A stretch of DNA of 64,000 nucleotides, taken from positions 1-64,000 of the forward strand of contig JAFZIV010000009.1 of assembly GCA_017554235.1 (NCBI GenBank). Reading direction: 5' to 3'. The position numbers and the translations under genes were made by a program. The DNA comes from Selenomonadaceae bacterium (GTDB lineage: Bacteria > Bacillota > Negativicutes > Selenomonadales > Selenomonadaceae). Under the pieces are notes generated by a model. That model did no database searches and had not been told where the DNA came from. It saw nothing but the letters and a program-made list of their open reading frames with translations. The stretch's first letter is position 1. Each line of letters opens with the position of its first letter. This document shows, one piece after another, positions 18,786 to 26,212 of this stretch.

Positions 18786-20330
18786 TTAGCGTGTCTCCTC
18801 CAACGCCTCCCGCGTCGCCTGCAAATAAGCATATCCGTAACGGCAATCCGGTTCTAAATGTGAACCTTCTGCCCATTCATTCCACGAATTAACAAATACC
18901 ATGTCTAAATCTTTATTATATTTATGAACCACTTTGCTTTCCAAAATTATATCCTTAAGCCACGTTTTGTAAGTTTGAGGATTCATTCCAGCATACATTT
19001 CGCTGTATCCCGAGATAACATTTCGAGCGGTATTATCGAAATTTGTTACGGCAACCCGTATTAACTCTCCACTACTATGATATTTTTTTAAGTATTGTTT
19101 CTCTTGAAAATAATTCGTCATATCCCAAATATTTCCAATAAAATAAGGATTAACGTAACCCTTAGGTATTAATTTAGGAAGAGGGTTTTTTATCAAAAAA
19201 GAAAATTCGATCAACGAATCTACCCCCCAATCATCTACTGAATCGATGAACTTGCCTTTAGTTACCAACATGATAAACAAATCCGAAAAACCATTATTTT
19301 TAGCAATTTTACGAAATTTATCGACCATTTTTAAAAAACGTTCTTTCGGTATGGTATCATTTCTATAAATCGATACAACAGGGCGATCGTTAATTTTTAT
19401 ATACCGTTTATCCTTAATATACGGAAGTAAGTCGTGCATAAATTTTTCATTGTCATCGTCAGCAAGTACTTGTTCTTGAATAATTTCTCTTCTGCCACCA
19501 TCCCACTTTGATGTCCAATTTTCATTAGCCCACATTAAACAAAACGGCATGTCCCATTCTTTGTGCGCGTACAACATTTTCAGCGGATCTTCCATTAATT
19601 TTTTCCCTGAAAACCAATAGTAATAAAAACAAAAACCGTAAATGCCGTAATATTTAGCCAATTCAATCTGCCGTTTCATGGCTTCAGGATTTTTTAAATC
19701 GTAATAACCCACGTCATATGGAATATGCGGCTGATAATGTCCTGCGAAAAGCGGAATAGCCCGTGAAGTGTTAGTCCATTCAGTAAAGCCTTGTCCATGA
19801 AACTTATTATTAATCTCCATTTGATGAAATTGTGGCAGATAATATGCGATAATTTTTGTATCATTTTTATTAGGCACAAATTTTTCAGTATTGAAATCAA
19901 CAAAATCTTCCCGAGATTTAAGCACTGATTTTTCACAGTACTCAACATATTCTTTATAATCTTCTGTAGTAAAATCTGAAAATAATCCTACAACTTTAAT
20001 TTCTTTCGGAAAAGTTTTAACTGCTTGTCTTAACGAAGTTGCTATGTTGTAATTGTTATTTTTAGGTAATACTACAATTGTATCTATAGTGGCAAGATCT
20101 ACCGCTTTCAAATTTTCTATACGGTAATTCTGAAATATCTGTCCAATAAGCGGACTACCGTCAAAGTCGACAATATATTTCAATTTGGATTGGCGTCCCG
20201 TTACGGTTACAATATTCCAAATGGCATTAAAGTAGTTATCAATACCGAGAAATGCCACTGCAGAATTACTTTTGTAGAAAATATCCGTTAAACGAGAAAA
20301 AATATATTCCTGTTCCGAAACAAAATTCAT
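18786..20330 (-). CDS. WbsX-like glycosyltransferase (GH99-like fold)
   Basis: 514 residues. Residues about 135-510 match the WbsX family: IIAYYLPQFH, GQGFTEWTN, HYQPHIPYDVGYYDL, YGFCFYYYWFSGK, PFCLMWANENWTSKWDG and the C-terminal VNSWNEWAEGSHLEPD. These are found in O-antigen and capsule clusters. Residues 1-125 are a separate nucleotide-binding-like domain (AVAFLGIDNYFNAIWN, IDTIVVLPKNNN). The ATG has no ribosome binding site upstream and lies about 15 bases from a structured mobile-like element, so the true 5' end may have been lost by insertion. Surface glycan synthesis is likely. Confidence 0.82.
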   Translation of the reverse strand: MNFVSEQEYIFSRLTDIFYKSNSAVAFLGIDNYFNAIWNIVTVTGRQSKLKYIVDFDGSPLIGQIFQNYRIENLKAVDLATIDTIVVLPKNNNYNIATSLRQAVKTFPKEIKVVGLFSDFTTEDYKEYVEYCEKSVLKSREDFVDFNTEKFVPNKNDTKIIAYYLPQFHQMEINNKFHGQGFTEWTNTSRAIPLFAGHYQPHIPYDVGYYDLKNPEAMKRQIELAKYYGIYGFCFYYYWFSGKKLMEDPLKMLYAHKEWDMPFCLMWANENWTSKWDGGRREIIQEQVLADDDNEKFMHDLLPYIKDKRYIKINDRPVVSIYRNDTIPKERFLKMVDKFRKIAKNNGFSDLFIMLVTKGKFIDSVDDWGVDSLIEFSFLIKNPLPKLIPKGYVNPYFIGNIWDMTNYFQEKQYLKKYHSSGELIRVAVTNFDNTARNVISGYSEMYAGMNPQTYKTWLKDIILESKVVHKYNKDLDMVFVNSWNEWAEGSHLEPDCRYGYAYLQATREALEETR

Positions 20331-20345
20331 CAAATATGCGCGGCG

Positions 20346-20692
20346 GATACCCCCTTTGTGGGGTGCGAAACGACCGAATAGGGAGCTTCAGCTAGCCGCG
20401 CTCCACCACCTTTCAAATAAATTTCGCCTTAAGGCGAGCGGGCTTAATAGCTACTAAAATAAAGTAGTCCCCCGCCCGCTAGGGTAAAAATCCTTCGCCA
20501 AAGTTATCCTGTGGTTTTGTATGCTTACAGCACTGTTCCTACCCATCAGAACTGTTTAACCATTGCCCTTAGAGCTACAAGTTAGGATTAACGCTCGTAG
20601 GTAACTATACATTCGCAAGTAACGTAGTCAGAGACAAAGGCTAGTCAATCAGGGCTTTTACAAGCCCCCGCCGTCGCGTGGGGTTATTGACT
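20346..20692 (+). mobile_element. Structured element resembling an IS200/IS605 relic (transposase-less)
   Basis: The 388-base gap has no reading frame but is rich in stems. They are ACCCC (20349-20353) with GGGGT (20360-20364); a 12-bp palindrome at 20425-20436; AGCGGGC (20437-20443) with GCCCGCT (20474-20480) enclosing CTACT (20451-20455) with AGTAG (20463-20467); and a terminal C-rich/G-rich hairpin at 20665-20683 followed by TTATTGAC. A left-end hairpin plus a right-end hairpin of the AAGCCCCC...GGGG type is what IS605-family ends and their omega-RNA look like. tnpA and tnpB are absent. An unknown structured ncRNA is the alternative. Confidence 0.45.
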
Positions 20693-20721
20693 TCTGTAAA
20701 TCATCTCCATAAAAAAATTTT

Positions 20722-21417
20722 TCAGTTAAAGAAAAAATCTGAATCGATAACTTCACGATACGAATAAAACTTGACGCAATTATTTTTCGTTTCCTTAAAA
20801 TCTCTTTCGCCCGCATACCAAAAAGGTTTTATCCCAACTTTTTCTGCGCCTTCAATATCACGTTCTAAACTGTCGCCGAAATATGCCGTTTCATTTGCAT
20901 TGATGCCCAACTTTTTCAACGCCAATTCAAACATAATCTGCGCAGGTTTTTCAAGCCCAGTTTCTTCACTGCTAACCATAAAATTTATTGATTCGCTCAA
21001 TCCAAGCCGCCGAATTTTTCTGTACTGAATCTGCGCGGTCATATCCGTACACAACGCAACTTTTATTCCGTTATCCTTAAGCTTACGAATAAATTCTACC
21101 GCGCCTTCAAAAGGTTTCATTCCCGCCAAAAAATTATCCCAATAACAATCATACATCTTCAAAATATATTGGAAAGGATTTTTGCCGAGAAGTTCTAACG
21201 TAGTCTGCAAAAATAAAACTCTGCTGTGCCTTGAGCCTCCGTCCGTTAATCGTTCCTTTACTATTCGACGCGCTTCGTAATATGCCTTCAAAAAATTTTC
21301 CTTCTCAACATTCAAATTTTTTTCCGCAAATTCACAAAGACTTCCAACCGCAATTTTATCATTCGTCGCGTAACTGTACAGCGTGCCGTCAATATCGAAG
21401 ATAACGCCTTTAATCAA
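20722..21417 (-). CDS. HAD-superfamily phosphatase
   Basis: 231 residues. HAD motifs in order: I, FDIDGTLYSY; II, LCTDMT; III, the lysine in EKPAQIMF; IV, YFGDSLERDIEGA. A helical C1 cap domain lies at about 15-95. Resembles YjjG/phosphoglycolate-phosphatase-like enzymes acting on small phosphomonoesters; the substrate cannot be read from sequence. 22 bases downstream of the HicB-like gene. Confidence 0.85.
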   Translation of the reverse strand: MIKGVIFDIDGTLYSYATNDKIAVGSLCEFAEKNLNVEKENFLKAYYEARRIVKERLTDGGSRHSRVLFLQTTLELLGKNPFQYILKMYDCYWDNFLAGMKPFEGAVEFIRKLKDNGIKVALCTDMTAQIQYRKIRRLGLSESINFMVSSEETGLEKPAQIMFELALKKLGINANETAYFGDSLERDIEGAEKVGIKPFWYAGERDFKETKNNCVKFYSYREVIDSDFFFN

Positions 21418-21439
21418 ATTATCATCGCCGCTTTCAAAG

Positions 21440-21835
21440 TCAATATTGTTTTAAAATGTCCTCGATCTGTTCATCAGTAAATCCCGCATTTTTAAGAATC
21501 GCGGTTGCAGTCTTTGTAGGAATTTCAACCTCATCATCGTATTCTACTTCATTAAAATTTTTTTTGGCTAACATAGCGGCGTAAGCTTCAGTATCGGCGC
21601 GAATCATTACAACCTTTTCTTTGTCATCAAGAATAATGTTTTTAGGTTCAGTCGGTGTCGGAATATCTTGACCCTCTTCTTCAGCGTCCAACATAACTAA
21701 ATTCAAAAGGTCTTCCGCCATATAAACCGCCTCGTCAAAATTTCTGCCGAAAGTCACGCAATCTTTCATATCGTAAAAATAAACACCAATGCAATTATCA
21801 TCAGGAAAAAATATTGCGGGGAAAGCATATTCCAT
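21440..21835 (-). CDS. HicB-like protein without HicA
   Basis: 131 residues. The N-terminal 50 residues follow the HicB pattern (YAFPAIFFPDDNCIGVYFYDMKDC split over two strands, then FDEAVYMAEDLLNLV). HicB antitoxins normally end in a DNA-binding HTH or RHH domain and sit next to a small HicA RNase. Here the C-terminus is acidic and ends in a short helical segment (TATAILKNAGFTDEQIEDIL). No HicA-sized frame is next to it. It may be a solo regulator. Cotranscribed between the CBS-ACT gene and the HAD gene. Confidence 0.7.
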   Translation of the reverse strand: MEYAFPAIFFPDDNCIGVYFYDMKDCVTFGRNFDEAVYMAEDLLNLVMLDAEEEGQDIPTPTEPKNIILDDKEKVVMIRADTEAYAAMLAKKNFNEVEYDDEVEIPTKTATAILKNAGFTDEQIEDILKQY

Positions 21836-21857
21836 TAAATCTCACACTCCAAAAATT

Positions 21858-22511
21858 TTATCCGATTTTTGCAACGTGAATAACTTTATAGCCATGAATT
21901 TCAAGTTGGCGTTTAACTTCATCAAAACCTTTTTGGCGATCGTCAAAGCGCACGACCAATTCATAATGTTTGCCGTCCTGACTGCAAGTAATAATACTGT
22001 CGAGATTAACTCCGTTATCCGCAAAAATTTTCGTGATAGCCGCAACAGTTCCAATTTCATTATTGACCGATAAAGTTATACGCATTTTGCCGCCATGCGG
22101 AAGTCCCATAACGTTTACGAAAGTTTTTAAAATATCAGTCGCCGTGATAATCCCTACAACCGCGCCGACTTCTGAAATTACAGGCAAGCCGCCGACTTTA
22201 TTGTTGTACATAATCAACGCGGCTTCCTCAATCGTAGCGTCTTCGTTGACGGTAACAACTTTCGTCTTCATAACATCTTTGACGCTAAGTTTGTCGAGCA
22301 ATGAACGAATTTCAAATTTGGAAAGCGAAGTTGCAGGCGAAGGCGTAACCCTTACAATGTCACGGTCGCTAAGATAGCCGACAAGTTTTCCGTCATCAAT
22401 TATCAACATTCTGTGAAAATTATTTTTCTGCATAAGTTTACTGACTTCACCGATTGTCGCGTTACTCTTCACGCTGACGGGGTGCTTAGTCATTCTGTCT
22501 GCTACAAACAT
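21858..22511 (-). CDS. CBS-pair and ACT domain protein (AcuB-like)
   Basis: 217 residues. Two CBS motifs (ADRMTKHPVSVKSNATIGEV...LVGYLSDRDIV and VKDVMKTKVVTVNE...VVGIITATDIL, each read in parts) form a Bateman module that usually senses adenine nucleotides. An ACT domain (residues about 140-210, ITLSVNNEIGTVAAITKIF) suggests amino-acid binding. Such proteins often accompany branched-chain amino-acid transporters, and livF is the next gene upstream (32 bases). AGGAGG precedes the start. Confidence 0.9.
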   Translation of the reverse strand: MFVADRMTKHPVSVKSNATIGEVSKLMQKNNFHRMLIIDDGKLVGYLSDRDIVRVTPSPATSLSKFEIRSLLDKLSVKDVMKTKVVTVNEDATIEEAALIMYNNKVGGLPVISEVGAVVGIITATDILKTFVNVMGLPHGGKMRITLSVNNEIGTVAAITKIFADNGVNLDSIITCSQDGKHYELVVRFDDRQKGFDEVKRQLEIHGYKVIHVAKIG

Positions 22512-22543
22512 TTTAAAACCTCCTTTAAAGTAGATTAGAGAAT

Positions 22544-23248
22544 TTAACCGCCCAAATACGCCTTACGAATTTCTTCACTGGCGGCAAGTTCTTTAGCGTC
22601 GCCCGAAAGAGTTATCCTGCCCGTTTCCAAAACATAAGCGCGATTAGCTATCGATAACGCCATATTTGCATTTTGTTCGACAAGCAAAACCGTTGTGCCC
22701 GTTTTATTTATGTCAACGATTATATTAAAAATCTCGCGAATTAAAAGCGGTGCAAGTCCCATACTAGGTTCATCAAGCAATAAAAGTTTCGGTTTACTCA
22801 TCAAGGCGCGTCCCATTGCAAGCATTTGTTGTTCGCCACCTGAAAGAGTTCCTGCCAACTGTAATTTTCTTTCTTCAAGGCGCGGAAATCTGCGGAAGAC
22901 CATTTTTAAATCCTGCGCGATAGTTTTTTTATCGTCGCGAATAAATGCACCAAGTTCAAGATTTTCCATTACAGTCATCTCGGCAAAAATTCTTCGCCCT
23001 TCAGGAACTTGTGAAATTCCTTCCGCAACAATTTTATGCGCAGGCATTCCGGCAATATCTTTGCCCAAAAAATTTATCGTACCAGTCTTCGGTTTTAATA
23101 AGCCGGAAATTGTGCGAAGCGTCGTAGACTTACCTGCGCCGTTTGCACCAATCAGCGTGACAATTTCGCCTTCATTAACATAAAGACTTACGCCCTTAAT
23201 TGCGTGAATTGCGCCGTAATAAACATTTATATCTTTTATATCGAGCAT
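22544..23248 (-). CDS. livF: Branched-chain amino-acid ABC transporter ATPase LivF
   Basis: 234 residues, standard LivF length. Walker A GANGAGKSTT, Q-loop SQVPEGRRIF, signature LSGGEQQM, Walker B LLLLDEPSMGL, H-loop LVEQN. LivF energises import through LivHM. The other components (livG, livH, livM, livJ/K) do not lie upstream, where hemZ is found instead, so this copy is separated from its operon or serves a transporter encoded elsewhere. Confidence 0.93.
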   Translation of the reverse strand: MLDIKDINVYYGAIHAIKGVSLYVNEGEIVTLIGANGAGKSTTLRTISGLLKPKTGTINFLGKDIAGMPAHKIVAEGISQVPEGRRIFAEMTVMENLELGAFIRDDKKTIAQDLKMVFRRFPRLEERKLQLAGTLSGGEQQMLAMGRALMSKPKLLLLDEPSMGLAPLLIREIFNIIVDINKTGTTVLLVEQNANMALSIANRAYVLETGRITLSGDAKELAASEEIRKAYLGG

Positions 23249-23309
23249 TAAAAGAAATCACCTTCCTGCGTTTTTAAAATGTTTTCAATTAAATGACCAC
23301 TTGCCAATT

Positions 23310-24986
23310 TTAGACTAACTCTGTTGTAATATCTATAACATCGGCAACGTCTATAATGTCAGTGTCAGATTTTTTCTCCGAAGGTTTAACGTCAATTTTT
23401 TTGTCGTCATTTTCAACCTGCGCGGGGATTTCTTCTTTAGGCGTAATAATTTCTTCCGCAGGAATTTCAATAGGCGTGTAAACTTCCGCCAAAACTTTTG
23501 AGCGATTTTCAATATATTTGTCAATGTCGCGCAGGTAAGTTGTCAAATCTTTTGCATGAAAACTGGTTTGAAGTCGCATTTCTTTATTGTCGGGCACTTT
23601 TGTTGACGCCGCCGCACCTACGCCTAAAATTACCTGCTGTTCGCCTATAATATTTACGTTGTAGATACATTCCGCGCCGCGCTTGCAGTAACCAACATTT
23701 TCAATTCCGCCGACAATATATCCCTGCCGATAAAGATAATAAGGAGCATAACCTTTTCCACGCAAAATTCTTTCTGCAGTATAAGAAATATTTTTAACTT
23801 CTTCGTCGCTCGGCAATTCAAAATCCTCAAGCGCAAGAAATTTATCTGCAATTTGAGTTTGCATTTGAGAACCGCGTTTAAGTGCCAACGCGTGTAAAGT
23901 TACGTCATCGGGATTGAGTTGTAAAACTTTATTCAAGCTGTCAGTAACGTCATCAAAATTTTCGCCCGGCAATCCTAAAATTAAATCCATATTAATTTTC
24001 CAATTGCTAGCTTTACGAAGTTTTTCAAAAGCTGTCACAATCTGCGCGGCAGTATGTTTACGCCCAATTTTTTCTAAAGTTTTATCCTGCATAGTCTGCG
24101 GATTGACACAAACGCGGTTGACGTGGAATTTTCTCATCGCCTCAATCTTCGCGTCATCAATCGTATCAGGTCTGCCACATTCAACCGTAAATTCCTTAAC
24201 ATTGCCGTCGTAAAAAGCATTGGTAACTTTTTCTAACATTTCCGTGAAAAAATTTATCGGCAGACTGGTAGGAGTGCCGCCGCCAATATAAATAGTTTGA
24301 ACCTTAAAACCGTAACGTTTAATTTCAGCCGCCGCCGCGTTAATGTCTTTTGTCAAAACTTCCATAAACTCCGCAACTTTTTCATCGTCCGGCAAAACAT
24401 TCGAAGGGAAGGAACAGTAAAGGCAACGTGTCACGCAAAACGGTATTCCGATATAAACGCTGATAGATTTTTCATCGCCGCTGTTGAGAATAGGAAGTTG
24501 ACGCAATGCAACTTCGGTAAGCAGTAAAGCTTTTTCGTAGCTTACAAGATAATCTGCGCGGAGCCGGCGGGCAATTTTATCACGGTCAATTACGCCGCGA
24601 CTTGTCGTAGCAAAACCGCTTTTAAGCCAGCGATGAACAATTTTTGTCGGGCGAACACCATGCATGATTCCGTAGGGTACGCCGTGCAATTTTAAATCGC
24701 CCGTCAAAATTCTGTAGAGATTTTTTTTGATGAGTCGATGAACTTCTGCGCCGAATTTCTCTTCCGGATTGACAATTTCAGACGCACTTAAAATTTTTAC
24801 AGACTTAGAACTTTTCACAACCAGCCGCGTTTTAACTATATCGCCGGTTACGTCATTTGAAATTTGAAATTCTTCAAAGTCCGCATAATCGTCAACAATA
24901 TCAATGTGGAAGGAGCGTAAAACTTCGCCCGTAATTTTCGTAATAACTTGGTCGTCGCTGTTAAGTTTTAAATTTTTTATACGCAT
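23310..24986 (-). CDS. hemZ: HemZ-type radical SAM coproporphyrinogen dehydrogenase
   Basis: 558 residues. The radical SAM cluster motif CVTRCLYC (CX3CX2C) is near residue 190, followed by IYIGGGTPTSLP and NMDLILGLPGE. The N-terminal ~160 residues (HGVPYGIMHGVRPTKIVH) are typical of HemZ, a HemN relative. It may perform oxygen-independent oxidation of coproporphyrinogen III or another radical reaction. A Lys/Glu/Asp-rich tail of about 55 residues extends the usual length. Starts one base after the fur stop, so coupled to fur. Confidence 0.88.
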   Translation of the reverse strand: MRIKNLKLNSDDQVITKITGEVLRSFHIDIVDDYADFEEFQISNDVTGDIVKTRLVVKSSKSVKILSASEIVNPEEKFGAEVHRLIKKNLYRILTGDLKLHGVPYGIMHGVRPTKIVHRWLKSGFATTSRGVIDRDKIARRLRADYLVSYEKALLLTEVALRQLPILNSGDEKSISVYIGIPFCVTRCLYCSFPSNVLPDDEKVAEFMEVLTKDINAAAAEIKRYGFKVQTIYIGGGTPTSLPINFFTEMLEKVTNAFYDGNVKEFTVECGRPDTIDDAKIEAMRKFHVNRVCVNPQTMQDKTLEKIGRKHTAAQIVTAFEKLRKASNWKINMDLILGLPGENFDDVTDSLNKVLQLNPDDVTLHALALKRGSQMQTQIADKFLALEDFELPSDEEVKNISYTAERILRGKGYAPYYLYRQGYIVGGIENVGYCKRGAECIYNVNIIGEQQVILGVGAAASTKVPDNKEMRLQTSFHAKDLTTYLRDIDKYIENRSKVLAEVYTPIEIPAEEIITPKEEIPAQVENDDKKIDVKPSEKKSDTDIIDVADVIDITTELV

Positions 24987-24987
24987 A

Positions 24988-25443
24988 TTATTTTCCTTTA
25001 CAATTCTTACAATAGCCGAAAAATTTTACTTCGTGATTAACAATTTCAAAGCCGGACTTCTTAGTAATTTTTTCTTCAAGCCCTTCAAGTAAATCTTCCT
25101 CAAATTCAATAATTTTTTTACATTTGAGACAGATTAAATGATGATGCTGATGAGCTTTCGGATCAGTCGAAGCCAATTCGTAACGAGTACAGCCGTCATC
25201 AAAATTTACCTTCGACAAAATCCCCAATGTACAGAGTAATTCAAGATTGCGGTAAACAGTCGCCAGACCAAAATCAAAATCTTTTTTCTTCAAAAATTCG
25301 TGAACTTCCTCCGCGCTAAGGTGCGGGTCGGCGTCATTATCAAAGAAAATCTGCAAAACTTCTTTACGTTGCGGCGTCATCTTGTAACCGTTTTTTGATA
25401 ACATTCCGCGCAAATCTTGAAGTTTAAAAAATTTTTCGCCCAT
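24988..25443 (-). CDS. fur: Fur-family metal-dependent repressor
   Basis: 151 residues. N-terminal winged helix (YKMTPQRKEVLQIF, FGLATVYRNLELL), then the metal-binding HQHHHLICLKCKKI and a C-terminal CKNC pair for structural zinc. Best read as Fur or a close Fur-like repressor; PerR or Zur cannot be excluded from motifs alone. Its placement directly before hemZ links metal or iron status to tetrapyrrole metabolism (inference). AGGAGG precedes the ATG. Confidence 0.88.
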   Translation of the reverse strand: MGEKFFKLQDLRGMLSKNGYKMTPQRKEVLQIFFDNDADPHLSAEEVHEFLKKKDFDFGLATVYRNLELLCTLGILSKVNFDDGCTRYELASTDPKAHQHHHLICLKCKKIIEFEEDLLEGLEEKITKKSGFEIVNHEVKFFGYCKNCKGK

Positions 25444-25455
25444 AAAAATTTCCTC

Positions 25456-26112
25456 CTAGTCGCCAAAAAATTCATTCTCTGCGGCAAGGCAAATCATATG
25501 ATAAATCGGTAAATGAAACTCTTGAATAGTATACGCAGAATCAGCGGGCGCACAAATTGCACAATCAGCAACGTGTTTCAGTTTGCCGCCGCGTCTGCCA
25601 GTCATTGCAATAGTAGTTATGCCCATAACCTTAGCAACTTCAACCGCGTAAATTACATTTTCTGAATTGCCGGAAGTTGAAATCGCTAAAAGTACATCGC
25701 CCGCTTGACCAATTCCGCAAAGTTGTTGCGCAAAAACTAAATCCGTCACACAGTCATTGGCAAAGGCAGTATTCAATGCTATTTCACTCACAAGCGAAAC
25801 TGCAGGTAAGGGGCATTGCATATGAAGTTTAAAATAGTTTACGTCATTTGGAAAAAGTTCCGTTGCGCGGCGGACAAAGTCAGGCTTAAAATCTTGAAGT
25901 TTACGCGGCAATTTGAAACCTTTCATCAACTCGCCGACAATATGCATAGCATCTGCCGCACTGCCTCCGTTGCCGCAAGTTATAAGCTTATGTCCTGCGC
26001 GGAAACCGTCACAAATTTTTTCGACTGCAATAGTTAAATCTGCGCGGCAAATTTCCAATGCCGGATAACGTTCAATCAGTTCATTAATTTTTTTATAAGT
26101 TGTCGCTTTAAT
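25456..26112 (-). CDS. gmhA: Sedoheptulose-7-phosphate isomerase GmhA-like (SIS domain)
   Basis: About 218 residues. SIS-domain enzyme that starts ADP-heptose synthesis for LPS core. Motifs: LITCGNGGSAADAMHIVGEL, LAISTSGNSENVI and IAMTGRRGGKL. The first ordinary start is TTG 26058, but in-frame homologous sequence (YKKINELIERYPALE) lies upstream up to a TGA at 26119-26121, and no ATG, GTG or TTG occurs there. AAAGGA (26128-26123) is followed by ATT codons at 26118 and 26112, so a non-canonical ATT start is likely; I placed it at 26112. The heptosyltransferase at 38.6 kb fits the same pathway. Confidence 0.85.
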   Translation of the reverse strand: MKATTYKKINELIERYPALEICRADLTIAVEKICDGFRAGHKLITCGNGGSAADAMHIVGELMKGFKLPRKLQDFKPDFVRRATELFPNDVNYFKLHMQCPLPAVSLVSEIALNTAFANDCVTDLVFAQQLCGIGQAGDVLLAISTSGNSENVIYAVEVAKVMGITTIAMTGRRGGKLKHVADCAICAPADSAYTIQEFHLPIYHMICLAAENEFFGD

Positions 26113-26138
26113 TTTAATTCAGTCCTTTCAAAAGGTAT

Positions 26139-26212
26139 AAGTGGTCAGTGGTCAGTAATCAGTGATCAGTTAAAAAATTCTGATCACTGATCACTTTTCA
26201 CTGATCACTACT
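26139..26212. repeat. Heptad inverted repeat, polA-gmhA gap
   Basis: The left arm is made of 7-bp units (AGTGGTC twice, AGTAATC, AGTGATC). After an A/T spacer the right arm carries the complement (TGATCAC twice, TTTTCAC, TGATCAC). The whole folds into one long imperfect hairpin and touches the polA stop codon. One member of the family listed in findings. Confidence 0.85.

Noticed and set aside
22544..23248. Complete branched-chain amino-acid transporter operon
   Set aside because: Only livF is present; the flanking genes are CBS-ACT and hemZ.
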